Shown here piece after piece: positions 14,198 through 26,231 of a stretch of DNA of 64,000 nucleotides. The first letter of the stretch is position 1. Every line of letters starts with the position of its first letter. Source of the DNA: Dysidea avara. Lineage: Eukaryota > Porifera > Demospongiae > Dictyoceratida > Dysideidae. The position numbers and the translations under genes are program-made. The notes under the pieces are model-generated. The model ran no database searches and had not been told where the DNA came from. It saw only the letters and a list, made by a program, of their open reading frames with translations. Location: positions 19,604,220 to 19,668,219 of the forward strand of contig NC_089275.1 in assembly GCF_963678975.1 (NCBI RefSeq), written 5' to 3'.

Positions 14198-15235
14198 GCA
14201 GTTATACACTGTTATGTACAGCATAGATACATGTATAATGTACATACACACAGCCTGTATATCCAATCTTCACATCTCAAGTTGTTCATCTTTTTGAGTG
14301 ATCCTCTGGTGGTACATTATAGTCGTTGGAGGTGTGGTTACTGTGCTTTGTTTTCTGTAGGAGAACCAATGGTTATCAGTGCAGCCATAGAAGATGGTTG
14401 GTAAGGTTGGAGTCTTTAATGGCGAGACAAGACACAAAGGGCAGAAATTTCATGAAACCCAAAATGGCACATGCCACTTGTGAGTTATTTTTGTGGCTTA
14501 AAGTTCAGCTTGGTTGTTCAGTGCATCAAACGGGTGTAGGAATAATTTGTGTGTGTTTGGGGGGTCATGTATGTGAATGGCACACAGTGTTCACCTTTGT
14601 CAACTTGTCAAATCAAATCTTGTCAAAATCTGGTTCCTCTATTTTCCAAACTCGTTGGACCCTGAGTGCATTCAAATAATCGAAAGGTTTGGGTAAATGA
14701 AGCCCCATTTGTTTACCTGCCCTAATACAATGCACACCTTAGACAAAATATTCTAATACAACATTCATTTCTACTGTTTTATTTTCAGTCAATCAATGGC
14801 CGATAATGGACTCAGGAGGGACCCCTGTATTTAGCTATTTGATAATACCAATTGTGATTGTTGTCACCAATTATTTTGTGTGGCTTCGCTACTGGGTAAA
14901 AAGATTACTTTACTAATCACACAGTTGCAGCCACTCTGTCTCAGTTATAACCAGTGCATCACTTCAACACTCCCACATACTAGAATCTAGTGTATGGTTT
15001 AATGTACATCCCAACTGAATATGTACATTTATTTGCCAGGCTAATCTTTTTGCATCAGCTCATAATTTAAATTACTAAGGGTATTTCTTTTCATAATGAT
15101 CTCTTGTTTGCACAATCTTTAAATCGTAATTTAAGATGTGTAAATTTACAGGAAACTCATATGAGATCCTTCATGTTACAGTTTCAGAAGAAATCATGAA
15201 CAGGTAACTAGCAATACTTCTTGAGTGCATGTATA
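14198..15235. other. Gene-free stretch
   Basis: Open frames of 86-117 codons overlap at 14144-14679 but show no recognisable domain or splice-supported structure; the first begins inside the preceding mobile element. Nothing further is supported. Confidence 0.35.
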
Positions 15236-15237
15236 TA

Positions 15238-16338
15238 TGTGACCGGATCTGCAAAAACCCGACACAATAGCGCAAGCCTAAATTTACAGTAGTATAAAGA
15301 ATTGAAAACAATGGGTGAAATCACAAGTTCATAATATATATACTGAGGAGAGTATCCTACTCTCATATACCCCTGTAGAAGGGCGTATCGTGAAGTTATG
15401 ACGTGATGACAAGATGTTGCGGTTTGTGACGTACAAGCAGCCATAAAAGTACAAGGATCGTTAGCACCATTTCACACTCGTGACGCTCAGGATAGCTGTA
15501 TTCGCGAATGGCCTAGCAAGAAACGCCTACAAAGCGGTCTTAACCCATGAAGGAACGATTGTAGTTCGGTGAGAAATGCTTAGATTAATTTGGTTGCTAG
15601 AGACGTTGTTAGGCACGCATTCAATCAATACCATGTTCAACTAATGACATCATTAATTATACAAAGAAAAACAGGCAAACTCAGAAGTGTTACATCATGA
15701 CTTCATGATATGCCCTTCTACCGGGTATATGAGAGTAGGATACTCTCATCAGTATATATATTATGAACTCTTTGTGTATTATTGAAAAAATTCCGTAAAT
15801 TTTTTGAATGCCTCTTTCTTAGTGAAGGAAGGGAGTAACAATAAAAACCTGGATATCTTCTTATTCGCCTACTCAAGAGGAGTTGGAAAATCTTTGTTTC
15901 ACTCCAGTAGACCCAAGGATATGCAAGTTATGAGAGTTTGTTTACATCACGTCGAAGCGATCATACGTGATCGATTTCTCTTCACAAATTTTTCCTTTGT
16001 ATGCAGTGAAGAAGGGTGATAGAAGGACAAACTTACCCAGTACATGATTCCCCTATCCATGGCAAACACGATGGTGAAAATTTCAGCCCAGTACGTCAAT
16101 TCGTTCGTAAGTTACAACCGTTTTAGTAAACTAGCACCTGTAATTTATTTCCCTATGTTTACTGTACAAATCGATTTTCTGTTGTTGCTACTTTGTAGGG
16201 CTGTAACTCTGAAAGTTATTGGTATACGAGGCTGAAACTTTGCCAGAAGGTATACTTGGCTAAGTAGATTATAAATATTTAATAAACAGGTATTTGAAAA
16301 ATGCGCTATTGTGTTGGGTTTTTGCAGATCCGGTCACA
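15238..16338. mobile_element. 1.1-kb element with TGTGACCGGATCTGC ends
   Basis: About 36 bp of almost perfect terminal inverted repeat (TGTGACCGGATCTGCAAAAA at the left, reverse complement at the right). The left flank is TA and the right flank is TG, so the TA duplication is imperfect. The TGTGACCG ends link it to the smaller elements at 27512-27753 and 41794-42043, which do have TA on both sides. No transposase could be recognised; the longest interior frame (15804-16019) is unmatched. Confidence 0.75.
15328..15764. repeat. Second inverted repeat nested in the 1.1-kb element
   Basis: GAGTATCCTACTCTCATATA (about 15347) recurs in reverse complement near 15740, with neighbouring matches GTTCATAATATATATACTGA and AGAAGGGC. 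The arms are about 70-80 bases long. It could be an independent MITE inserted near the left end or a composite terminus. No clear target duplication was seen. Confidence 0.6.
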
Positions 16339-16340
16339 TG

Positions 16341-18237
16341 TTTGTAATGATGTTAATGTGCACCATATTATTCCTACAGATTCCAATCGTGCGACCTTAG
16401 AAAGAAAACAGGTCAGAAAAGCTCTCATAGAACAAGTGTCCATTCACTCAAAGAACACTCAAATAGAACAAAACATTAAAGTTTGTGTATGGTGATGTAA
16501 TTGAATTTGTAAAGATTTAGGTCATCAATATCGTACTGAAGTAAGGTTCATTTAATGTTCTGTATTCTGTGTAATGTGTATACCATGCAAAATTTTCTAA
16601 ACATTTTTTGACAAAATTATAGTTTGTCAACATTCTGTATTGCAGTACATGATACAGTATTCGAGAAGTCATCTATGCATGGATGTGTTGAAGGATGCTG
16701 TTATATTGATTTCCTGGTGGAGCTTGGTCTTAATCTCGCATGTGTGCCATATACAGGAGCCTACTATAGTTGATCACCTTGAGGCAAAGATTTAACCAAG
16801 GTCAACATATGCATTTCTCATGTGGGAATTACAGTTAGCCTAGCAGTAAAGATTGAGATACTCTAATAGAACAGTCACATATTGAGAAGTGGTCTTCCAT
16901 GCAACCAACTTTGATGACTCATAACTTAAGATTGGAAAAGGGTGTTTACTGAAATTTGGTCAGTATAGTGAGCAACAACATAGTTTAGCGGATGGAAAAT
17001 CTTTCAGATTAATATATTTTTTAAGCACTGAGTTAGTTTATAGCATTGGATGTGTAGTGTGTGTATCGTTCTGTATATGTCTCTGTGTGCATCTGTTGTC
17101 TGCAATGTAGGTCTGTATTGCATGTACTGTATGTGTTGTGCCTATTTGTGCGTGTACTCTATCTGATGAGGTGGGACCTCAGGTGACCACACGAGACATG
17201 GTACGTATAGAAGGATTTAATATCTTTTGGACCAAGTGTCCTACAGACCTTCAGCACTAATAAAAGTCCTGTTCCCAGAATTTGCCCACACTGACTTGTA
17301 GCACCTGATAGCCCATTGTTTCACTGGGTAGACATGACCACATGTATATTATGGTTACAGCGGACCAGTCATCTTTGAGACAAAATATTTTGGTCTTAAT
17401 AGGTTGCTTTAGACAAGTGGATTAGTGTGTTAGTATTGGGAATTTGAAGCTGGCTTTTTTGGAGAGGTGGCCTTTCTATACAGGTGGCAACTATGACAGG
17501 TTCCACTGTAGTTTTCAAGTGTGGGTGTGTATTATATGCACATGCAGACTTTTTCCCAGCAAAGTAGAGTAGTAAAATTGTCAATTTACTACCAACATCA
17601 GTCATTTATTAATTATATACATTCCTTTTACCACATCAAAACAAGGTAGAGTGGTGCAGCACCACTCTACTGCTCTTTAGGGAATACCCTGCACATGTGT
17701 AGTGTGTGTCATATTTATTAATAGTTGCATACACTGCATGTTCACAAATATTTCACCTTTTAACTAGACGATGTGTTCGGTAACTTTGGTTCTGCAACTT
17801 TGCATAGTACATTGGTGAAGTATGTTTTCACACAGAAGACACATAGGCAACAATTACCACTATTATTGACATAAGATGTGTATTTTACACATCACTTATA
17901 TGTTTGGCTATTGTAAACACCCGAGCATGGATGAATCAGGAGTTTATGAGGCATCTCATAAGCTGTTGGATGAGTCTATCTTGCTTCTTCCCCCTATTTT
18001 TCTTTCCAACAATTCTATTATTCTCACCTATTATGCTCCTTTGCTTAGCTTGCTAATTGCCCATTCTAAGAGCATAGTTACAACTTCACCTCAAAGTGTC
18101 TGTTGTATTAGAGTATGTTGATTCTCACTTGATCTTACCAGCAAAAAATGAGTCTCACATGCACACGGACATACACAAAATAGTAATGTGGATCAGATTG
18201 CGGTTTAATTAAAATGAAGTTGTATATATAATAAAAC
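16341..18237. other. Gene-free stretch
   Basis: No gene is supported. It contains one copy of the CTCTAATAGAACAGTCAC motif (about 16859-16880) and the perfect hairpin listed separately at 17646-17670. GT-rich low-complexity sequence lies at 17050-17160. Confidence 0.4.
17646..17670. repeat. 12-bp-stem perfect palindrome
   Basis: GTAGAGTGGTGC, a single A, then GCACCACTCTAC: a 12-bp perfect stem with a one-base centre. No terminal repeats or coding frame lie around it. The tight centre is typical of a cruciform or palindromic binding site, not of an expressed stem-loop RNA. Function unknown. Confidence 0.7.
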
Positions 18238-18257
18238 CTAGACACCTCAAAAGATAG

Positions 18258-18318
18258 CTACTGTTGATTGGTTATGTGAGAGGAAATGACTACTGTTGAT
18301 TGGTTATGTGAGAGGAAA
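18258..18318 (+). repeat. Tandem duplication of a 32-bp unit
   Basis: CTACTGTTGATTGGTTATGT plus GAGAGGAAA occurs twice head to tail, almost identically. It is a recent local duplication with no coding meaning evident. Confidence 0.85.
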
Positions 18319-18451
18319 AGATAATTGGGCTAAAATCTTGGTCTGGTTTCAAGCCTTCAACTGTATTACCAGTCACTATAGTATAGCACTGTAATAGTGC
18401 TTCCTGATCATTAAATAGTAGTAAGAATTGTATACAGATAATATAAAAATA

Positions 18452-18625
18452 CCGTATTGTCTTGAATAGTGGCCCGGGCGTTGATTTCTTTCTAGCAACT
18501 TTCACCCAGACCCAGTGGCTTGGGTGAAAAGCTACTTCAGTGAAATAAACATGTAGACAACTACCCAGACCATTATTTGAGACCAGGTTACTATTTGAGA
18601 CTGGCCACTATTTGAGGCAATACGG
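18452..18625. mobile_element. MITE with CCGTATTG ends and TA duplication
   Basis: CCGTATTGTCTTGAATAGTG at the left matches the reverse complement of the right end CACTATTTGAGGCAATACGG with few differences. TA flanks both sides (18450-18451, 18626-18627). It is 174 bp, non-coding and mariner-type by its target duplication. Confidence 0.8.
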
Positions 18626-19292
18626 TAGTTATCTTTTGAGGTGTGAATTATCTGATTACCAAACGTCAGAATAAGCTGAACAGTCACTGTTCTAATGAAG
18701 CTGTCAATAATAAACTACTCCCACAACTCTGATCTACTTCATTTCTTCTTTAGAACACGCTTGCCAGCAATTAAGGATATCACTGCAGCACCACCATCAA
18801 GCAAGGCCCTATGCACAATTAAAATTCTTATTGCCTATATTTTGCACAAAACTTAATGTTACAAAACTTGTAATCTGAATCTATAATCACAGATATTAGG
18901 AACTTAGACAGCAAATTAAGCCTAAGGACAAGAAACAGTACATGTAGCAGTAAGTATATAATTATAAAGCTAACAAGGGAGGTGCAGCTATGCTAGTGTA
19001 CATTCGATTCTTACTTAAGTCATATACAGAGTTAGCCATGATTGGAGTAGGAAATGTCTACTAGAATAGCTGTAGTAAGAGAAGCGCCTCTGAAACCTAT
19101 TCATTCACTACAGAGAAACTGCACCCCAACCACTGAGAAGTGATTCCGCTTTGTTTTCAAGAATGAACATTCTACCCATTACACAGCATTACAAATGAAG
19201 AACAGTACGAGAAGCACTTCTGCAATCAATCCAGTCACTTCAGAAACTACGCATGATTCCTGTGATAGCCATATGCATCCACTCATGAGTTA

Positions 19293-20005
19293 CAGTGGAA
19301 CCTCCCTTAACGGTCACCTGAGTTGGGCGGTCACCTCAACATAACAGCCACGTGACTACGGTCCCGACCAATTCCCAATCAGTTTGTACAGAAATAGTTT
19401 GCATTAAACGGTCACCTCTATAACACGTATAACGGCCAGCTTTAGCAGTCCCAAACAGCACCTCGCTATACAAAAGACCTCGCACAAAGCAGCCAGCTAT
19501 AGCCATTACTGTGAGTATAAACTAGCTGCACTACTTCATACTTCTGCATGTAATATGGAAAAGTTATAAACTCACAGTATAGAAAAGCTTGTGGCCACTC
19601 CATGGCTTTGCTTCTTCGTGTGATTCTAATTAAAGCTCACCTCACGATCTTGATTCCTGGATTTGTAATTGTTTAGTTAACATTAACAGTTCACCGTCTT
19701 TAAGGAAGTCCCTGTTTTTACTTCACAGACTTTGTAGCTAGGAATCATAATCAGCTCAATTGCTGTCTCCAAACTCAGAGTAGCTTCAGGCTCTTTTCTG
19801 CTAGTTATTTGTCTGCTGTGTAAGTAGGCGGTGTACTGGAGTATAACTAAATGCATTTTTATGTAACTAAACGTGAGTTTATAAGTCCCTGGAACCTTTG
19901 TTTAAAGGCCAAACCTCAGTTTATGGCCTATGGCTGCTTTATGGAGGATCTATAAAGGCCAAATATTTCTGGCCTGAAGGTGACCGCTTTAGACAGGTTT
20001 CACTG
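19293..20005. mobile_element. Pogo/Tigger-like non-autonomous element
   Basis: The left end CAGTGGAACCTCCCTTAACG pairs with a right end ending in GGTTTCACTG, and TA lies on both sides (19291-19292, 20006-20007). CAGTGGAACCTC-type ends with TA are characteristic of pogo/Tigger transposons of the Tc1/mariner superfamily. GGTCACCT blocks recur just inside both ends. At 713 bp without a long frame it is a deletion derivative. Confidence 0.8.
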
Positions 20006-20007
20006 TA

Positions 20008-21436
20008 CCATATGCATGAATCAACATGTACACAATTGTGGAGAAAACATTAGGACACAAAGAAGGACAAAGATATAGGTCCACAATGCAAGCACTGTAG
20101 TTGCAGCATGCTCATCTCATGATGAAGCGATGTCAAACAGTGAAGAAATGAAGCCTGTAGCATTGTCCATCATCAGGGCATCATTGGGCTTGGTAACTAA
20201 TACTGCCAAGCTGTTTTGAAGTAAAAAGAGGCTGCTTTTGGATGATTTTGAAAGGGGAAGAAAATCCAAATCCCTACCATACAGTACTACCATATAACTG
20301 TATGATTAAGCATACATTTATACAATAGTACTGTACCTGTTCTTGTGCACAATTGATCAGGACTTTAGTAAGTTGTTGAGAAGATACCCAGCAGTGAAAG
20401 GAAAATGTGAAGCACATGAAATGGTGAGAGTTTAAAATCACGCATATTAAATTGTGCTTGTATTTTTGATTGTTGACCAACACTGACCGGTGACTAGTCG
20501 GCAGTTAACAAGCTCAATCATGCGTATTATTTGTGTGACACAGTAGTAAAGTTTAGTCCATCTGACATCAAATGCAGCATTACAAACAACAAAACACTTA
20601 TGGGTGGCCGGATATAATTATTTTATAAAAAAATCACCAATACTTAAATTTTAGTTTCACAGCCTGCAGTCACAAGGCTAGAGGCCAAACGAAGCAGCGC
20701 ATGGCCACCATTTTATGCCACAACAACAAAGCTAAACTCACCAGCTAGGATGTGCCTTTTGGGATTCTGACGAGCGTGCAGCCTGTCTTCCTTTTATCTT
20801 CAATCAGGCCATTCTTCATCTTCTTCATGCAATGAAACCACATTGACTCAAGGCATTAATTTTCTGTATCAACACTTTCCTTGAGCAGCATATTTAGACA
20901 CCACAACATTATTTAAAGTGCTTGCGCTACTGTAGAGGTACTGGACACCCGGATACCTGTAACTTCACAGTAGGTTGACTCATACAAGTCGGCAGCATAC
21001 ACTATACATCTTAACAATCTATTTACTCAAACATAGATTCCATACCACTTATTGGTCTGGCTGTACTATAATGACCACACCCCTTGGTAGGCTAGAAACT
21101 GACATGAAACACTCTAATACAGCACACACCCTAATAGAACAGTCACACGTGTTGATGAATGATGGTATTGCAGTATACACTGTAGCTTGGGGAGAAAGCC
21201 AATATAAGGATTTTCTTATAGAGCTACGCTGTAATACCATCACTCATCTCTTGTTTCAGTACTTTTTATAGCTTGGATCTCTACTGCATTTTTACTGAAA
21301 ATAACAAGTCTTAAAAACACTAGTTTATTACAAACTCTTGCTATAGGAAGAAGCAACTAGCTACTGCATGCCAAGACCCCTCATGAGCAATCAGCCAAGG
21401 CTTAATTTTTTGCTGCTGCCTACCAAGCCATTCTCA
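20008..21436. other. Gene-free stretch
   Basis: No supported gene. It has two copies of the CTCTAATA-type motif at about 21103-21145 (ACTCTAATACAGCA and CCTAATAGAACAGTCAC), the usual dispersed unit in a degenerate pair. Confidence 0.4.
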
Positions 21437-21469
21437 AGAAATAGCGAGGGGTCCGCCACGCTTTAAATC

Positions 21470-21665
21470 TAACTTATCCGAGATTCAAATCTCTTGGAAT
21501 CCCCATGCAATCTACAAGAATCTTCTCAAATCTCTGAATCTCTGTGAAATCTGCAAAATCCATGGAATCTTTAAAATCTTCCTAATCTTCGTGACAATCT
21601 TTTACAATCTTTAAAATCTCGCTGAAATCTTTGAATCTGAGACTACCACAATCAAATCTTAATCT
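21470..21665 (+). repeat. AATCT subterminal array, left end
   Basis: About fifteen copies of (A)AATCT, spaced roughly 10-15 bases, form a degenerate array next to the left terminus of the 3.18-kb element. A shorter array of the same orientation lies at 24513-24600 by the right terminus, and a similar tract occurs at 56866-56935. Confidence 0.7.
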
Positions 21666-22150
21666 TCTTGTTAGTAAATTTCAGTAAGCGTTTGGATATT
21701 TTACTCAAGCTCTTGCTTGTTAACACGTATTCTTGCGGCTGTCTTGCACCTAGGCCTGTTCGTCCAAGTATACTGTGCGATTATTGGGTTCTTGCAGTCT
21801 ACGTATATTGCCAGAGATATAGGCAGTTGTTCCCGAGGTTGTATCTTCTTCGCAACGCCTTTAGCTACTTGACGAACTCGTTGGGACAAGCTAGTTAGTG
21901 ATCCAGACTCGGATCTTTGTTAGGTGAGTCTACATACTGAATTCACACCTGTGAAAAGAGTGAGCATGGTGCATTACGGATTCATATTGCTCCTGACATA
22001 ATAGCCAAGATAAAACTCCAATAGCTAACAGCTACATCTCTTTAGTGAGCTCTTTAGCTAAATCTATAGCACGTCTCGTCAATATTCACATTCTTGAAAA
22101 TCATCATGCAGTAATTATAATCAACACATCTCAATCTCTATATTCTAGAT

Positions 22151-22850
22151 CAGCGGCGGAGGAAGTAGTTGATATGAGGGAGTAGGAAGTAGCGGCGGCG
22201 GAGGAAGTAGTTGATAGGAGGAAGTAGTTGATATGAGTTGATAAAACTGATGCTGCTACTCAGTTTTATAAGAGATTGGCCAACCTTTTGAGTGCAAAGC
22301 ACAGTCTTTCCTACGGAATAGTGATGGGATGGCTGAGATGCAAATTGAGCTTCTCTTTGTTGAGGTCTGCAATTATGTGCATTCGCGGTGCCAGGTCCAG
22401 TTTGCGCTGTCCCATTGCTGAGGCACCGATTGCAGTGCAGGTCGCTGAGGCCCATATGTAAGATAATTTGTTTTTGTTTATTATAATTTGTTTTTGTTTA
22501 TTATGTACTGTTTTATCTTATGTCATTAATTAGCGTTGATATGAGGGGGGGCTGGGCTGACCCAGACTTATTTCTATAGTTTGGTAAGGTGAGACCAAAA
22601 AAAAAAAAAAAAAAAGGTCGCAACCAACTGACAAGAGCATTTCACCTCACCAGCTACCATTTCTAGCTGATAAACTACATAAAAATCCTTTCATAGCTCG
22701 CTACACACTGACTACTTTATTAGAGTGACTGCTCTATTAGAGTATCTCGATCTTTATCACGGTGTTCAGCCCCACTCCAAGAAAGATAATTTTGGTGTGA
22801 TATCATTCTGAGGGGGGGCTAAGCCCCCCCCCTCCTTTCCGCCGCCTATG
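22151..22850. mobile_element. hAT-type MITE carrying a reverse-transcriptase scrap
   Basis: The ends CAGCGGCGGAGGAAGTAGTT and TTTCCGCCGCCTATG are bounded by a perfect 8-bp duplication TTCTAGAT (22143-22150, 22851-22858). Interior landmarks shared with 32512-34040 and 38874-39288: a G-rich block (GAGGGGGGGCTGGGCTGA), an A-run flanked by GACC/GGTC, TAGCTGATAAACTACATAAA, and TGACTGCTCTATTAGAGTAT. It contains about 350 extra bases (22190-22535), with duplicated copies of its own end and the coding scrap at 22249-22461, so its left half is rearranged. Confidence 0.88.
22249..22461 (+). pseudogene. C-terminal scrap of a retroelement polyprotein
   Basis: The frame reads DAATQFYKRLANLLSAKHS, then GWLRCKLSFSLLRSAIMCIR and GARS. 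The LIRCK/LSFSLLRSA-hxCIRGxRS pattern is what I remember at the C-terminus of many invertebrate reverse-transcriptase polyproteins (recall of the family, not a search). About 70 residues remain, with no start codon and no upstream polymerase. It is enclosed in the hAT-type MITE 22151-22850. Confidence 0.5.
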
Positions 22851-22861
22851 TTCTAGATATA

Positions 22862-24512
22862 GTATAGACCTTGTAGACTAGCCAACATTCATGCAGCAAA
22901 TGAAAAGTTTAGCTACACATGTGGGACCCCTGCTTTTAGTGATACAAGTAGGGATATTTGCTATGTAGTTTAATTTGTTATCCCACTCATATGGGACCTC
23001 AGCTGTGAAGGCTACTGAAAGCCTTTGTCAGCATAGGGAGTCAGAGACATGCTGGCAAGAAGAATACAGAGAAGACTAATAATCCCTGCTATGGTTCCAT
23101 AACCATAGGCACATGTCTTGATTGTATGCTGGCTGTGAATCAAGTCACAACACGGCTAGCTGGAGTCTCTGAAATCTTAAGGTTTTGGTTACAAAGAATT
23201 TGCATGCTTTTGAATATTCCTGCACTGGTATCTTGTACCAGCATCCCACAACATTAAGCTCAGGTATGAAAGCTTAGTCCAATTATAATTAGCTATGTAG
23301 CAACATGCACTATGTAATGTGTAAGCTTAACTCTACCATGCCAGCAAGTAATATAATGTGTCCAAATGATATCACACTCTTAGCTGAACAGATTCGAGCA
23401 GATTAAATTACTATCTCATCTATTATTGTTTAGTGAAAGATAACAGGAGATGGAGCAGCAACCTCAGGAACTATCCACTACCAGTTTGGAAGTTGATATA
23501 CTTGCACTGAACGCATCTGATACCATGATACCTTGAAATGCATGAACGTATCTGATACCTTCGCTTAGCTGAGTTTATGCACGTATGTATATACATACAA
23601 TTTACAATACACGCACAAACTTTAACAAGCATGCTAGCTAATAATTTATATCTCAATGGGTCAATGTCCATATCACTTTGCTAACTCAGGTAGACAGTTG
23701 CACTATAAGTTATATTATATATAAGTGTGGAATCTATGTGTAAAATCTAATTGTGTGGTATCTTTGATATCATATTATTCCACATTTGCTGAAGTCAACT
23801 ACACCATTGATATGCTGAAGTTCCTGCATGTACACAATTATCGAGACAATTATGCAGTCAAACTGTCAGCAGTTGCAAGAGATGTCTAAATAATGATTTA
23901 GCTAAAATGTACACAACTTGCATGGACATGGCAAAACATGATGATTTTAGACATATTATTTGATGCATACAGTATTATAATACAGCTATACATGTGCGGC
24001 ATGAAAAGCTAGGGCAAAGTAGTAGTTAATAATAGTATAATTATTAATTAAGCTTTGCCAACTCTAGTGTGAGATTTACTGAGCTTATGTGTGCATGCAG
24101 GGCTATTTGATTTGATTGAATGCTTTAGCTACGGTGACCAGCACTGAAGTAGTTTGCTATGTCACTATCTTGGTTGCTCAGTACAAATGAAGTATGTACA
24201 ACTCAAGATCTAGGCATTTTCTCATCACTACTGAGATCACTACAAGGAGAACTAGCTCTTAGTCATGATTACTTACTATGTGAGGTAACTGTATAGACAC
24301 AGTTCCATTAGCTATAGGCTAACTTGCTACATGTCAACGGGCAAAGCCGCCAATTTACCTAGGCAAATTAGCCACATATACTAAGCTCTATTGCAGGTAG
24401 TATGCAGTATTGCAATAGCTAAACAGTAGCCTCTTCAGTAGACTCGTACCTTGACTCATACCAGGCACAGAACACGGCTCCACAGCACTACAACATAGTA
24501 TTTAAAAGTATT
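22862..24512. other. Interior of the 3.18-kb element, no gene seen
   Basis: No reading frame longer than about 70 codons and no recognisable transposase. The DNA is AT-rich and unstructured apart from the arrays at both ends of the element. Confidence 0.45.
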
Positions 24513-24632
24513 TCAAATCTTAACTGAAATCTTAAAATCTTGTAAAATCTTTTCAAATCTTAGTCAAAATCTTGAATCTTTCTTAAGATTTCTCAAATCT
24601 AAGTACTGCGTTACGGACCCCTCGAGAAATAG

Positions 24633-25673
24633 TCCACTATGTGTGACAGAAATTAGTTGCATCAAGGCAGGTACGTATCACGTGTGTTCAATGGACGTGC
24701 TCTTGTCACATGTACGCCAACTACCGCTTACAAGCAAACACTACTTATTAGACGAACCTGTTATACAGTTTTCCTTGAACCGAACAAAAAAATCGATGTC
24801 TCAGCTGGCATCTCACTGCTCAGACAGTCTCGATCACATATCTCGAGTCCTGTTCTCGGACACTCACCGTACTGAAAATCGAGAGTATAAAAACAGGTTT
24901 GATGCTGATGTAATCACTCACCTTTCGAAGTCTTTAATCACAGCAACATACTACAAGGCTGATTTTGGAGTGGTACCGAAATTTAATATTTATTACACGC
25001 TAACCGCACTTTTTTGTGTAAAATTACCGGGAACTTTAGTTTCCTTGGTTACTTGACGGGCTCCGACAGCTAGAGTTTGCGTTGTTTTTCTTCACTAATG
25101 AATAGTCGCCTTAGTTGGACCTCAGCTGTTGTTAACGACTGGAAGTGCTATGCCGTACTGAAGTGACCGTACTGCGGCGTCGGAACTGACCCAGCCTAGC
25201 TCTGCTGCTCAGTCTCGCTGTACTGAGCTGACGTGGAAATTTGTTGCCAAGAATTACTGTTTTTGTAAACCACACAGTTCCAGCGTGTAAGTTTTGCACT
25301 TGTGGCAAACCTGGTACTCAGCCGTAACGTCAGTGTAGCTGTTTCTAAAATTGTGGAATTGCCGTGTTCTGGATAATGCAGACTTCATACAGGCTGCAGC
25401 TTGGAAGAAGCAAACGACAGTTCTTTTTGTATAGCTAGTACTCAAGCTGTTATAAAGTTGGTTTTCCATTAAAATTTAAATTGTTTGTAGCTACTCACGT
25501 GTTTTTTTAGGTGGCAATGTTCCATGCATTCCTGAAGAGTTTACCACCATACGCCCCGCCCCATCACTGATATTCCACTGATGTAACCAAATTACATTGA
25601 CGATGCGGTTTGTCCGCTCCATTGGTGAGTCACCAACCTACTGCTGTTGTAGTCATGTAACTTCATTGATGCA
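24633..25673. other. Less AT-rich stretch upstream of a possible gene
   Basis: Noticeably richer in G+C than its surroundings around 25060-25240, with repeated CTGAGCTGACGT/CGTACTG words. It could be a promoter region for the possible plus-strand gene that follows. A 137-codon frame at 24643-25056 has no recognisable domain. Confidence 0.3.
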
Positions 25674-25674
25674 G

Positions 25675-26170
25675 GAAGAAAATAATGCCGGACCAAATTC
25701 AACTGTACAGTTATACAGCCGAAACAGGTACGCCAGTGCTATTCCTATACAAAGTATTACCAAATTGATATTAATGCAGGTTTGAGATGAACCACTTTAT
25801 AGACTCGGAGTCCTTGACTGAGGTAATAAGATTCTTATTTTTGTGTCCATTGTGACTTAAGTACATTTAACAGAGCAAGATCTGGTGTGTGTGTGTGTGT
25901 GTGTGTGATGCCATGCCCAAAGATGAACTGATATTTGCGGTGTTTGAGGTATGAACATTGTGTACTCAAGATATGTTCATTATTGCTACATTTTTTTATG
26001 CAGTGTAAAATAAAGTCAAGCTTGGTGCTGACAGAAGGAGCTTCTCTAGATGGCAGTTGGGACCACATACTTCCTCACTCAAGATGGTAGAGGGGTGTCT
26101 GTGACTAGCCGCCCATGTTACTCCTACCCACCTGATTCTGGTGCCTACAAAACAGACCAAATACATACAT
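25675..26170 (+). CDS. Possible multi-exon gene fragment, unknown function
   Basis: A chain of short plus-strand exons stays in one frame when joined at GT-AG sites: 25675-25727, 25780-25822, 25874-25948, then 26050 to about 26170. The 51-52-bp introns match the tiny introns elsewhere in the window. Acceptors such as GATGCAG, TTAACAG and TTCTCTAG and donors GGTACG, GGTAATA and GGTATG are plausible. The third exon contains 12 GT repeats read as alternating Val-Cys, which is odd and may mark a microsatellite expansion in a dead gene. The last exon reads VGTTYFLTQDGRGVSVTS then RPCYSYPPDSGAYKTDQ. I do not recognise the family. A Cys-rich possible exon follows at 26546-26650 but lacks a clear donor. 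Start and end are unknown. Confidence 0.3.
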
Positions 26171-26231
26171 CACAAGTTGTACCTTTTATTGTATTTTTTT
26201 TATTGCTTTAAGGTATTATATTATGGTAAAT

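Larger units (their letters stand above)
18241..18645. mobile_element. Outer inverted repeat enclosing a MITE
   Basis: GACACCTCAAAAGATAGCTAC at 18241-18261 matches the reverse complement of 18625-18645 (19 of 21 bases). Between the arms are a 32-bp direct duplication (18258-18318) and the separate MITE 18452-18625. This looks like an older element into which the inner one inserted next to its right arm. Confidence 0.5.
21445..24624. mobile_element. 3.18-kb hAT-type element with AATCT-rich ends
   Basis: The terminal 11 bases CGAGGGGTCCG (21445) and CGGACCCCTCG (24624) are perfect inverted repeats, and a perfect 8-bp direct repeat AGAAATAG flanks them (21437-21444, 24625-24632). Just inside each end lies an array of AAATCT-type units. 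An 8-bp duplication suggests a hAT-class element. No transposase frame is present. Another element (22151-22850) is nested inside. Inference: a large non-autonomous or gutted transposon. Confidence 0.75.
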
